A program made the translations under genes and the position numbers. Positions 25,157 through 33,704 of a stretch of DNA of 64,000 bases are shown here, one piece after another. Origin of the DNA: Planctomycetota bacterium (GTDB lineage: Bacteria > Planctomycetota > UBA1135 > GCA-002686595); assembly GCA_016709875.1 (NCBI GenBank), contig JADJLZ010000001.1:62001-126000 (forward strand), read 5' to 3'. The notes beneath the pieces are model-generated. The model saw nothing but the letters and a program-made list of their open reading frames with translations, searched no databases and had not been told where the DNA came from. The first letter of the stretch is position 1; every line of letters starts with the position of its first letter.

Positions 25157-26167
25157 TCAAGAGGCCACGCGGCAGACGGCGATCTTGAGCGCGGGCTCGC
25201 CCGAGCGCGCGGGGAAGTCCTCGTCGGGGCCGAGGAACTCGATCCCCGCGAGCGGACGCCCGGCCTTGCGCGCGCAGCTCTCGAGCATGGCGCCGAACTC
25301 CGCGCGCGTCGTCGCGGGCAGGTGCTGCGTCGCAAAGAGCGTCCCGCCGCGGGCGGTCGCGAGCAGCGCGGGTTTGAACAGGCTCGGATAGTCGCGCGCG
25401 ACGTCCACGGCGCCGAAGGGGCCCTTCGACCAGGCCGGCGGATCGAGGAACACCAGATCGAATTCGCGCGCCTCGAAGCGCTGGTACGAGCGTGCGCTGC
25501 CGCGGCCCTTCACCGGCAGGCCCGCGAGCTGGCGCAGCACCGGGAGCGCGTCCTCGTGCACGAAGCGCAGTCGCTCGGGATCCAGGTGCGCGAGCTTTGC
25601 GCTGCGCCGGCCGACCTCGAGCGCGCTCTGCGCGAAGTCGACGTTCCAGACCTCGCTCGCGCCCGCGTGCGCCGCGGCGAGACCCGCCCCGCAGGTGTAG
25701 GCAAAGAGGTTGAGCACGCTGCGTCCGTGCGCCAGGTCCGCGCAGCGGCGCCGGCCCTCGCGCAGGTCGAGGAACAGCCAGGGATCCTGGCCACGGTGGC
25801 GCGCGCGGAAGAGCAGCGGCAGCCCGCGCTCGTGGATCGTGCGCTCCGCCAGCGCGGCCTCCTCGACCTCGGAGCCCGCAGGCTGCGCTTCGGTCGCGCG
25901 CACGCCACGGTGGTTCCAGACGCAGTGCGCGAGCCCGGCGACGCGCTCGCGCAGCACCGACTCGAGCACGGCGAACTCCTCGCGCTCGAGCGGCTCGCGG
26001 AATGTCTGCAGCAACGCGAGATCGCCGTAGCGGTCGATCGCGAGCCCCTCGCGGCCCTCCGCGGAGCCGTGGAAGAGCCGCAGGCAGTCGCTGCCCTGCG
26101 CCGCGAGGCGGGCCGCGAGCCCCGTGCGCGCGGCAAGCGCACGCTCGAGCAGGGCTGCGAGTTCCAT
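25157..26167 (-). CDS. RlmI-like class I SAM-dependent rRNA methyltransferase
   Basis: 336 residues when started at ATG 26167. A PUA-like N-terminal part (DRYGDLALLQTF) is followed by the Rossmann methyltransferase domain: FLDLREGRR, VLNLFAYTCGAGLAA (SAM loop), VWNVDFAQSALE, FDLVFLDPPAWSKG and a final AVCRVA strand. This is the RlmI/YccW-YwbD family, which makes 5-methylcytosine in 23S rRNA. No stop separates it in frame from the upstream CRTAC1 gene, so a fused product is formally encoded. No good Shine-Dalgarno is seen before the ATG. Confidence 0.82.
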   Translation of the reverse strand: MELAALLERALAARTGLAARLAAQGSDCLRLFHGSAEGREGLAIDRYGDLALLQTFREPLEREEFAVLESVLRERVAGLAHCVWNHRGVRATEAQPAGSEVEEAALAERTIHERGLPLLFRARHRGQDPWLFLDLREGRRRCADLAHGRSVLNLFAYTCGAGLAAAHAGASEVWNVDFAQSALEVGRRSAKLAHLDPERLRFVHEDALPVLRQLAGLPVKGRGSARSYQRFEAREFDLVFLDPPAWSKGPFGAVDVARDYPSLFKPALLATARGGTLFATQHLPATTRAEFGAMLESCARKAGRPLAGIEFLGPDEDFPARSGEPALKIAVCRVAS

Positions 26168-27655
26168 GCTCAGCGCGCGGCCTGGCCGCTGCCCTGACGC
26201 AGGACCTGCGGGCGCGCCGGCGCGGTTGCGCACGTCGAGTTCGATCCAGTGTCCCTTGCGCGGCGCGACGTTGCGCAAGAGGCGCAGCGGGCCGTTGTTC
26301 TCGTTGATCGCGACGTCGATGTCGCCGTCGTCGTCGAAGTCGCAAAAGGCGGCTCCGCGGCTGGTGCCGAATAGGTCCGCCGCGAGCCCGCCGTGCGGCA
26401 CCTCCTCGAAGCGCTTGCCGTCGAGCCCGCGGAAGAGCTGCTTGGGCTCGGCGTAGAGGTCCGTCTCGCTGTAGTACGGCTTCCAGAACCCCACGCGCCC
26501 GTTGGCGATGAAGAGATCGATCACACCGTCGAGGTCGAAGTCGAACGCGCCATCGCCGAAGCCCGTGAAGGGCTGGCTCGAAGTCGCCATGCCGGTGCGC
26601 GCGCTGACGTCGCGCAGGTTGCCCTTGCCGTCGTTGTCGTAGAGCGTGGTCGACTCGTTGCGCAGGTTGGTGATGAAGATGTCGGGATCGCCGTCCTGGT
26701 CGAAGTCCGCGACGACCGTGCCCATGCTGGCCTGGCTGGCGCCGTTGCGGTTGACCGCGCAGCCGCGCACGAGCGCCTCGTCGATGAACTTGCCGCCGGC
26801 GCGGTTGATCCACATCTGGTTGGGCATGCCGTCGTTCGACACGTACACGTCGGTGCGCCCGTCGCCGTCGAAGTCCGCCAGCGCGAGGCCCAGGCCGTTG
26901 CCGAAGGCCGCCGCGAGCCCCGCCGCCGCACCGCCGTCGTGGAAGTGGCCGTCGCCGTCGTTCACGTACAAGACGCACTGCGAGGGCGCGTTGTAGTTGT
27001 TGGGCGCACAGTAGTCGCGCTCGCCGTAGGGCGACTTGCAGGGCAGCTCGGTCTCCTTCGTCCAGCGCAGGTAGTTGACCAGGAACAGGTCGAGGTCGCC
27101 GTCGCCGTCGCAATCGAAGAAGCCGCAGCTGACACCCCAGCCCGGATCGCCCACGCCGGCCGCATCGGTCACGTCGCGGAAGGTGCCGTCGCCCTGGTTG
27201 TGCCAGAGCGTGTTGCGCCCGTAGTTCGTGACATACAGGTCGACGTGCCCGTCACCGTCGTAGTCGCCCGCCGTGCAGCCCATGCCGTAGCCGTGTCCCG
27301 CGATGCCTGCGCGCGCGCTGACGTCCTCGAAGCGGCCATCGCCGAGGTTGCGGAAGAGCTGGCAGCCGGGGACACTCGCCGAGCCGGGCTCGAGATCGCC
27401 GCTCTGCACGACGAACAGGTCGGGATGGCCATCGCCGTCGTAGTCGATCCAGCACAGGCCCGCGCCCATGATCTCGGGGAACCAGAAGCGTTGCGTCAGG
27501 CAGCGCACGTGCGTGAATTCCAGCCCGCTCGAAGTGGCGACGTCCTCGAACCAGGGCTGTGCGTTCGCACTGCCGCCGGTGGGCGCGCTGTTTTTCTCCG
27601 GGGAACAGGCGGCGAGCAGGCCGAGCGCCAGGATGGCGGACGTGCGCATGGACAT
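26168..27655 (-). CDS. CRTAC1-type FG-GAP/VCBS repeat lipoprotein, joined in frame to the methyltransferase
   Basis: About 496 residues from ATG 27655 to the methyltransferase ATG. A lipoprotein signal (LGLLAAC-S) is followed by 7-8 FG-GAP/VCBS repeats with Asp-rich calcium loops (DYDGDGHPDLF, DYDGDGHVDLY, DFDGDGRTDVY, DFDQDGDPDIF, DFDDDGDIDVA), building a surface beta-propeller. The usual C-terminal ASPIC/UnbV domain begins (HWIELDVRNRAGAPA) and then breaks off. In another frame a stop (TGA 26170-26172) lies 2 bases before the methyltransferase ATG, so a small frameshift would restore a normal gene boundary. It follows the TPR lipoprotein gene by 11 bases. Confidence 0.78.
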
Positions 27656-27666
27656 CGGATGGAGCC

Positions 27667-29049
27667 TCAGTGTCCGGCTTTCTGGAGCTGCGCGCGCAGC
27701 GTGGCCGTGCGCTCGTCTTGCGGAGCAATCTTCTCCAGCGCGTCGAGCGCAGCGCGCGCCTCCTCGACGTCTCCCGCGCCGAGCGCGAGCAGGCCCAGCA
27801 TGCCGCGGCCCGAAACCGAGTTCCCGTCGAGTTCGATCGCCTTGCGGCAGTTCCCGCGCGCCTCGGGGACGCGGCCCAGGCGCGAGCACACGTTCGCGAG
27901 CGCCAGGAACATGTTCGGATCGCGCGCGTCGAGGTCGACCGCCGCCTTGAGCTCGCGGTAGCCGCCCTGCAGGTCGCCGAGCACGACCAGCATGCGTCCG
28001 AGTTGGAAGTGTGTCCGGCCGACCGTGCCGCCGAGCTCGACCGCGCGCGCCGCCTCGTCGCGCGCGACTTCGAACTTCTTCTGATACATGTGCATCACGC
28101 TCAGGTTGAGCAGCACGGCGAAGGAATCCGGCGCGAGCTCGAGTGCCTGCTGGAGCACCGCTTCGGCGCGCTCGAAGCGCTGCAGCTCGACCAGGTTCGC
28201 GCCCAGGTTGCTGAGCAGGTCGGCGTCCTTCGGCCGGCGCTCGAGCAGCTTCTCGAAGAGCGTGACCGCGCGTGCGCGGTCGCCCGAGGCGATGGCGGAG
28301 TTGGCGTCGTCGCTGAGCGCGCTGCTCGTGAGCCGATAGCGCTGATACGTGTTCGAGAGCTCGTCGGGGCACCACGCGGGCCGTGCGTTCAGGCCCGCGG
28401 CGAGGTTCTGCTTGGCCTCTTCCGTGCGCCCCAGGGCCTGCAGCGCCTGCCCCGCGGCGTAGTGCGCCGGGCCGTAGGCCGGATTGCCGCGCAGCGCGCG
28501 CCGCGCGAGCGCGTAGGCCGAGTCCCAGCGTTCGTGCGCGATCTCGACGTTCGCAAGGCCGGTGAGGAACTCGGGCTGGTCGGGCAGCGCGGCGAGCGCG
28601 CGGGTGAAGGCCGCTTGCGCTGCGTCGAACTCGCCGCGGTCGAGCAGCCACTGGCCCAGGCGCTGCTGCACCGCGGGCGAATTCGGGAGCTTTGCAGCCG
28701 CTTCGCGCATGGCCGCGAGCGCCTGCTCGCTCTGGCCCCCCTCGCGCAGCGCGAGCGCGCGGTGGAAGATCCAGATGGGCTTCGAGGACTCGATCGAGAG
28801 CGCGTGAGCGAAGCTCTGCTCGGCTGCGTCCCACAGACCGTTCGCCTCGTACACCAGGCCGAGGTCCGCGTGCGCCTGCGCGTCGCCGGGCGCGGCGCGC
28901 ACGGCGGCGACCTTGCTCTCGACCAGCGCGAGCACCTCGGCGTCGAGTTCGCGCGTCTGGTTCAGGACGGCGGGCTCGAAGGAGGGCTTGCTGCAGGCCG
29001 CGAAGAGGCCGGGGAAGAGGAGGAGGAGGGCCAGCAGGGCTCGTCGCAT
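27667..29049 (-). CDS. TPR-repeat lipoprotein
   Basis: 460 residues. A lipoprotein signal (FPGLFAAC-S) is followed by about ten tetratricopeptide repeats from residue 50 to the end (for example AHADLGLVYEANGLWDAAEQSF and LLSNLGANLVELQRFERAEAVL). It ends 11 bases before the CRTAC1 lipoprotein, a pairing that is common and suggests the two act together on the cell surface. Start ATG 29049 gives the best lipoprotein signal; two upstream in-frame ATGs would add 5-13 residues. Confidence 0.85.
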   Translation of the reverse strand: MRRALLALLLLFPGLFAACSKPSFEPAVLNQTRELDAEVLALVESKVAAVRAAPGDAQAHADLGLVYEANGLWDAAEQSFAHALSIESSKPIWIFHRALALREGGQSEQALAAMREAAAKLPNSPAVQQRLGQWLLDRGEFDAAQAAFTRALAALPDQPEFLTGLANVEIAHERWDSAYALARRALRGNPAYGPAHYAAGQALQALGRTEEAKQNLAAGLNARPAWCPDELSNTYQRYRLTSSALSDDANSAIASGDRARAVTLFEKLLERRPKDADLLSNLGANLVELQRFERAEAVLQQALELAPDSFAVLLNLSVMHMYQKKFEVARDEAARAVELGGTVGRTHFQLGRMLVVLGDLQGGYRELKAAVDLDARDPNMFLALANVCSRLGRVPEARGNCRKAIELDGNSVSGRGMLGLLALGAGDVEEARAALDALEKIAPQDERTATLRAQLQKAGH

Positions 29050-29117
29050 GGGGCAGAGCAGCATAGACGGAATTGCGCGGGATCGCACGGCCCGCGCGCG
29101 GGCGCTAGGCTCCCGGA

Positions 29118-29951
29118 ATGGCGCAACTGGCGGGCATCGAAGTCTCCGGGGTGTCGATCGCGGGCCTGGAGACGTGCATCGACCTGCCGGAGTGGAAGCT
29201 GTGCTTCGACCTCGGCCGTGCGCAGTACTTCGCCCTGGCCCGGCCGCTGGTGCTCTTCACCCACCCGCACATGGACCACCTCGGCGCGATCGGCTGGCAC
29301 TGCGCCACGCGCGCGATGCGCGGCATGCGCGAACCGACCTACGTGGTCGGGCCCGAGTACGTGCAGCCGCTGCAGAAGCTCTTCGAGGCCTGGCGCGAGC
29401 TCGACGGCTCGCGCATGCCGCACCGGCTCGTCCCGCTTGCGCCGGGCGAGGAGTTCGAGCTCGGCCACCAGCGCGTGGCGCGCGCCTTCCGCTCCTACCA
29501 CCGCGTCCCCTGCCAGGGCTACGTGATCAGCGAACGGCGCCAGAAGCTGCGCGCCGAGTTCCGCTCGCTCAGCGGCCCGCAGATCGTCGAGCGCCGCGCG
29601 GCGGGCGATACGGAGCTGTTCGAGCAGCAGGAGACGCCGCTGGTCGCCTTCTGCGGCGACACGCTGATCGAGGTGCTCGAGCGCGAGGAGTCCGTGCGCC
29701 GCGCACGCGTGCTCGTGCTCGAGTGCAGCTTCGTCGACGAGCGCGTGAGCGTGGAAGAGGCGCGTGCGATGGGCCACGTGCACCTGGACGAGATCGTCGA
29801 GCGCGCGGAGCTGTTCGGCAACCAGGCCGTGCTGCTGACGCACTTCAGCGAGCGCTATTCGAGTCGCGAGATCCTCGCCGCCCTCGACGCGAAGCTCCCG
29901 CCCGCGCTGCGCGCCAAGGTCACGCCGCTGCTCGCGGGCCGGCGCAACTGA
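29118..29951 (+). CDS. RNase Z-like metallo-beta-lactamase-fold hydrolase
   Basis: 277 residues. The metal motif HxHxDH is intact as THPHMDHLG (about residues 49-57), and the later ligands appear in FCGDT (Asp) and LLTHFSERY (His). This arrangement matches ribonuclease Z and related MBL hydrolases. A short 'exosite-like' arm may lie at about 145-175. It could process tRNA 3' ends, but CCA is encoded in all three tRNAs of this window, and many MBL relatives act on other phosphodiesters, so the substrate is left open. Confidence 0.8.
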   Translation: MAQLAGIEVSGVSIAGLETCIDLPEWKLCFDLGRAQYFALARPLVLFTHPHMDHLGAIGWHCATRAMRGMREPTYVVGPEYVQPLQKLFEAWRELDGSRMPHRLVPLAPGEEFELGHQRVARAFRSYHRVPCQGYVISERRQKLRAEFRSLSGPQIVERRAAGDTELFEQQETPLVAFCGDTLIEVLEREESVRRARVLVLECSFVDERVSVEEARAMGHVHLDEIVERAELFGNQAVLLTHFSERYSSREILAALDAKLPPALRAKVTPLLAGRRN

Positions 29952-30090
29952 CACGCGCGCGTTTCGAAAAGAAAATCCGTCCGGGGCGAGCAACCTCGGG
30001 GGGGGTCCGAGCGTCTTCGGGGTGAACGGAGGAGTCGGGACCGGCGCGGGTGCGCATGGCCCCAGGATCACTCCCCCGAGGAGGAGAACC

Positions 30091-30522
30091 ATGCAACGCT
30101 CGCTGCTCTGCGCCGGATTGCTGCTCGCCACGCTCGCCGGTGCCTGTACGGCGGTCGGATACCGCTCCAGCTGTTTCGAGGTGACCTTCGGCGAACTCGA
30201 CTTCGATTGGAGCACTGGCCAGGCGAGCCTTTCGAGTCTGTGCATCCGCCGCCTGGGCGTCTCTTGCCCACAGCTCCAGAACTGCTCCGTCCAGGCCGGG
30301 ATCGACCAGAACGGGAACGGCGTCCTCGATCCGAGCGAGGTCACGCTGAACCTGCACGACGAACACCCGGGCGGACAGTTCTGCGTCACCGCGGCCAACG
30401 CGAATCTGACCATCTCCCCTGCCGACCACGGCAAGAAGTTGATCATGCACTACGAGGCCGGCCGCTCCGACCAGCCCGACCAGCCCTTCGTCTCCAAGGA
30501 CGAATCCAAGACTCTCGACTGA
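30091..30522 (+). CDS. Small lipoprotein with an EF-hand-like loop
   Basis: 143 residues with a strong GAGGAGGAG ribosome-binding site. Lipoprotein signal ends LATLAGAC-T. The mature protein has several Cys (possible disulfides) and a calcium-loop-like DQNGNGVLDPSEV (about 71-83), as in EF-hand or dockerin loops. No known family. It is the first of three small exported proteins in a row, probably one unit. Confidence 0.7.
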   Translation: MQRSLLCAGLLLATLAGACTAVGYRSSCFEVTFGELDFDWSTGQASLSSLCIRRLGVSCPQLQNCSVQAGIDQNGNGVLDPSEVTLNLHDEHPGGQFCVTAANANLTISPADHGKKLIMHYEAGRSDQPDQPFVSKDESKTLD

Positions 30523-30571
30523 TGCCCGACCTTCCTTCCCAGACACGTCAGCAAGCAAGGACCACATTCCC

Positions 30572-31069
30572 ATGAAACTTTCGATCGCCCTCGGCCTCGC
30601 AGCCAGCCTGTTCGCCGCCTTCGCGGCCGCGCGCGGAGTTGCCTCCGTCTCACACACCGATGCCTTCGCACTCCCGTCCGTTCAGAGCGGACCGGGGACC
30701 TCCACTCGACAGTCCATCGGCCTCACGGAGGAGTTGCGCTCGCAGGACAACATCCACGGACTCCAACTCGTCGTGAGCGCGGGCAACGGCCAGCGGCTCT
30801 TCGAGCTCTCGCCCTACGCGCCCCCCCCGCAGTACGCCGCGCATCTGCACGGACAGGCCTCGCCGGTTCGCGTGGTCCTGCGCCAGGAGATCGGCAGCCG
30901 CACGAAGGATGCCCTGTTCGAGCAGAACGGTTCGACGTGGAGCCTGGTCGTCGCCGACGCCCAGTTCCTCCTCGTCCCCGGTGCGCGCTACACGGTCCTC
31001 GCCTGGAACGCCGGCCAGGGGATGGGCGAGATCGACTCGGCCGTGTTCTACCGCGGGCTCGAGCTCTGA
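30572..31069 (+). CDS. Small exported protein of unknown function
   Basis: 165 residues with a typical signal peptide (about 1-20, AAFAAARG). The mature part is beta-rich with no Cys and no recognised motif. It starts 49 bases after the lipoprotein gene, in the same direction. The following hairpin at 31105-31135 separates it from the third member. Confidence 0.65.
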   Translation: MKLSIALGLAASLFAAFAAARGVASVSHTDAFALPSVQSGPGTSTRQSIGLTEELRSQDNIHGLQLVVSAGNGQRLFELSPYAPPPQYAAHLHGQASPVRVVLRQEIGSRTKDALFEQNGSTWSLVVADAQFLLVPGARYTVLAWNAGQGMGEIDSAVFYRGLEL

Positions 31070-31104
31070 TCGGACGCGCATCCCGAGCTCCACTCCATCA
31101 CTCG

Positions 31105-31135
31105 TTCCGCGCCCCCTCCCCGAGGGGGCGCGGAA
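31105..31135 (+). terminator. Strong 13-bp perfect hairpin between small exported genes
   Basis: TTCCGCGCCCCCT pairs perfectly with AGGGGGCGCGGAA around a 5-base loop. It lies 36 bases after the stop of the second gene and 21 bases before the start of the third. No T-tract follows, so it may be a terminator needing other factors, or an mRNA-stabilising element that sets different levels for the genes on each side. Confidence 0.5.
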
Positions 31136-31156
31136 CCCCACCCCAGGGCACGACAC

Positions 31157-31546
31157 ATGCAGATGAACTGGATCACGCTGGCTCTTCTCTTCCCGCTCGC
31201 ACTGAACGGCTGCACCTGCACGACTCCCGGCGGGCTCGATCTGGGCGCTCTGCCTCCGCCTTCCGATCGCGGCGAGATCGAGTGGAGTCCGGTGCGCGAA
31301 GAGGGCGGCGAACTCGTCCTGGAGCGCATCTGGATCGGCGCGCATGGCCGCGTGGGCATCGAATCGGCCGTCCTGCGCTTCGAAGACGGCCAGGGTGCCG
31401 TGCTCGACGAGTTGCGCTGGAACGAAGGCGGACACTCCTCATTCCTCAGCCTGGGCGGCACGCGCGTGAAGCAGTCTCCAGGCATCCGGGTCTCGCTGCT
31501 CGTGACCTACACGGGTGGCGAAGCGCTCCGGCTGCAGCTGCGCTGA
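31157..31546 (+). CDS. Small lipoprotein of unknown function
   Basis: 129 residues. Signal with lipobox LALNGC-T, then a second Cys two residues later. The mature part is beta-rich (ELVLERIWIG, AVLRFEDGQGAVL, LLVTYTGGEAL) and may be a single Ig-like or C2-like sandwich. No family recognised. Start ATG 31157 is used; ATG 31163 is equally possible. Confidence 0.65.
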   Translation: MQMNWITLALLFPLALNGCTCTTPGGLDLGALPPPSDRGEIEWSPVREEGGELVLERIWIGAHGRVGIESAVLRFEDGQGAVLDELRWNEGGHSSFLSLGGTRVKQSPGIRVSLLVTYTGGEALRLQLR

Positions 31547-31592
31547 CCGATGCGCGGCTCCCCCGAGCGCGCGGCCTCGCGTCAGAGCCTGC

Positions 31593-32006
31593 TCAGCTTG
31601 CGCGAGCTCGCCACGCGGCGACTCCCAACAGCACGAACGATCCAAGCCAAAGGTAGTAGCCCACGCTCAAGCCCGGCGGCGCGCCCTCGGCGAAGATCCA
31701 GAACGTGTCCAGCGCCGCCGCGACGAAGAGGCTCCAGCTCCACAACCGCGTACGCGGCGCCTCGCGCCGCACAAGGCGCGTGAAAGCCACGAGGAAGACG
31801 AGGTTCGTGAGGCCCGTGCCGACGCACAGCGCGCCCTGGAGCTGCGTGCCGCCGAAATCGCCGGGCCAGATCGGCGAAAAGGCCGCGCGCAGCGCCTCCC
31901 AGCCCGGCAGCACACCATCGGAGAGCGTCGAGCCGTCCTTGAGGACCGGCACGAACCACGCAAGCACGTACACGGCGCCCGCGAGCCGCGCGAGCGAACG
32001 CCTCAA
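31593..32006 (-). CDS. Small multi-pass membrane protein
   Basis: 137 residues with about four hydrophobic segments (LAGAVYVLAWFVPVL, QGALCVGTGLTNLVFLVAF, WSLFVAAALDTFWIF, GYYLWLGSFVLLGVAAW) and a basic tail. TTG 32006 is the chosen start because it overlaps the TGA of the upstream VOC gene (TTGA) and opens directly into the first helix; no ATG is available in the right place. Function unknown. Confidence 0.6.
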   Translation of the reverse strand: MRRSLARLAGAVYVLAWFVPVLKDGSTLSDGVLPGWEALRAAFSPIWPGDFGGTQLQGALCVGTGLTNLVFLVAFTRLVRREAPRTRLWSWSLFVAAALDTFWIFAEGAPPGLSVGYYLWLGSFVLLGVAAWRARAS

Positions 32007-32422
32007 GCGCCGCCCTTCTCCCAGTAACCACCCGGCACGTAGGTGCCGAAGTACCAGTCGTTGCCCTCCGTGTCGCGCGCCATGTAGCCGCGCGAGCCGT
32101 ACTCCTCGTCCTGCAGCTCGCGCGTGATCTGCGCTCCGGCGGCCCTCGCGCGCGCGCAGTGCGCATCGGGATCGGCGACGTGCACGCTGAGCGCGCTGCT
32201 GCGCAGCGGCAGCGTGGAGGCGCCAGCCCAATTGCGCTCGGCTTTGGGCGAGCTGACCATGATCACGCCGCCCTCGTACTCGAGCTCGGAGTGCATCACG
32301 GTTCCGTCCGGGCCGGGCACGACCAGGCGCTGCTCGAATCCGAAGGCACGCACGAGGAACTCGATCGCGCGCGGCGCGTCGGTGTAGCAGAAGCTCGGGT
32401 ACAGGTTGCCACGGGCCGCCAT
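32003..32422 (-). CDS. VOC (glyoxalase/PhnB-like) family protein
   Basis: 139 residues with the PhnB-like paired beta-alpha-beta-beta-beta layout: LYPSFCYTDAPRAIEFLVRA, VMHSELEYEGGVIMVS, LSVHVADPDAHCARA and a C-terminal YMARDTEGNDWYFGTY, where metal or substrate residues usually sit. These proteins include resistance and isomerase enzymes, and many are uncharacterised. Translationally coupled by TTGA to the small membrane protein. Confidence 0.85.
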   Translation of the reverse strand: MAARGNLYPSFCYTDAPRAIEFLVRAFGFEQRLVVPGPDGTVMHSELEYEGGVIMVSSPKAERNWAGASTLPLRSSALSVHVADPDAHCARARAAGAQITRELQDEEYGSRGYMARDTEGNDWYFGTYVPGGYWEKGGA

Positions 32423-32444
32423 GCGGGCTCCTTCGCCCGCGCCT

Positions 32445-33614
32445 TCAGCGGTAGGCCGGCATCCCGGTCAACTCGTGGCCGATCGCGAGAGTGTGAATGT
32501 CGTGCGTGCCCTCGTAGGTCACGACCGACTCGAGATTGCACATGTGGCGGCCGGTCTGGTACTCGAGGCTGATGCCGTTCGCGCCGAGCATGTCGCGGCA
32601 CACGCGCGCGGTCTCGAGCGCCAGCATGACGTTGTTGCGCTTGCCCATCGAAACCATCGCGGGCGTGAGCTTGTCCTGGTCCTTCAGGCGCCCTAGGTGC
32701 AGCGCCATCAGCTGGCCGAGCGTGATTTGCGTCGCCATGTCGGCGAGCTTCTTCTGCGGCAGCTGGAAGCCGGCGAGCGGCTTGTCGAAGACCACGCGCG
32801 CCTTCGAGTAGGAGAGCGCCTCGTCGAAGCAGGCGTGCGCGGCGCCGAGCGCGCCCCAGGCGATGCCGTAGCGCGCCTGCGTCAGGCACGCGAGCGGCGA
32901 CTTGAGCCCGCCCGAGCCGGGCAGGATCGCATCCTCGGGCAGGTGCACGTCCTCGAGCACGAGTTCACTCGTGACCGAGGCGCGCAGCGAGAACTTGTGC
33001 TTCTGCTCGGGCGCGCTGAAGCCCGGCGTGCCCTTGGGCACGAGGAAGCCACGGATCTGGCCCTCGGCGCGCGCCCACACGACGGCCACGTCGGAGACGG
33101 TGCCGTTGGTGATCCACATCTTGCGGCCGTTGAGCACCCAGCCCTTGGCGTCCTTCTTGGCGGTCGTGAGCATCCCGGCCGGGTTCGAGCCGAAGTCGGG
33201 CTCGGTCAGGCCGAAACAACCGATCGCCTTGCCGCTCGCGAGGAGCGGCAGCCAGCGGCGCTTCTGCGCCTCGCTGCCGAAGGAGTAGATCGGATACATC
33301 ACCAGGCCGCCCTGCACGGAGACGAAAGAGCGCAGGCCGGAGTCGCCGCGCTCCAGCTCCTGGTAGATCAAGCCAGCGGCGACGTTGTTGAGACCCGCCC
33401 CGCCGTACTCGGCGGGGGTCGTCGGGCCGAAGACGCCCAGTTCGGCGAGTTCGGGCACGAGTTGCATCGGGAACGTGCCGGCCTCGAAGTGCTCCATCGC
33501 CAGCGGCAAGTAGCGCTCGGTGACCCAGCTGCGCACGGTGTCGAGCACCATGCGTTCGTCCTCGGAGAACTGGTCGTCGAGGCGGATGTAGTCGAGTTGC
33601 TGGAAGGGTCTCAT
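32445..33614 (-). CDS. Glutaryl-CoA dehydrogenase-like acyl-CoA dehydrogenase
   Basis: 389 residues, the usual size. FAD enzyme oxidising glutaryl-CoA to crotonyl-CoA in lysine/tryptophan or aromatic breakdown. Motifs: GSNPAGM after IGCFGLTEPDF, WITNGTVSDVAVVWA, and the catalytic Glu in TYEGTHDIHTLAIG. The pattern SVQGGLVMYPIY and KRNN..LE.AR.CRDMLGANGI fit the GCDH branch better than short-chain dehydrogenases. It is monocistronic or runs into the VOC gene 22 bases downstream. No electron-transfer flavoprotein genes are here. Confidence 0.85.
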   Translation of the reverse strand: MRPFQQLDYIRLDDQFSEDERMVLDTVRSWVTERYLPLAMEHFEAGTFPMQLVPELAELGVFGPTTPAEYGGAGLNNVAAGLIYQELERGDSGLRSFVSVQGGLVMYPIYSFGSEAQKRRWLPLLASGKAIGCFGLTEPDFGSNPAGMLTTAKKDAKGWVLNGRKMWITNGTVSDVAVVWARAEGQIRGFLVPKGTPGFSAPEQKHKFSLRASVTSELVLEDVHLPEDAILPGSGGLKSPLACLTQARYGIAWGALGAAHACFDEALSYSKARVVFDKPLAGFQLPQKKLADMATQITLGQLMALHLGRLKDQDKLTPAMVSMGKRNNVMLALETARVCRDMLGANGISLEYQTGRHMCNLESVVTYEGTHDIHTLAIGHELTGMPAYR

Positions 33615-33704
33615 CCGGACTCCGAAGGGGGGCTGGAATGTCTTGCGGGGCGGTGCGGTAAAGGGTGCATTCTATCGTCCCCGGCGCCGCCGCGGTACCC
33701 GCCC

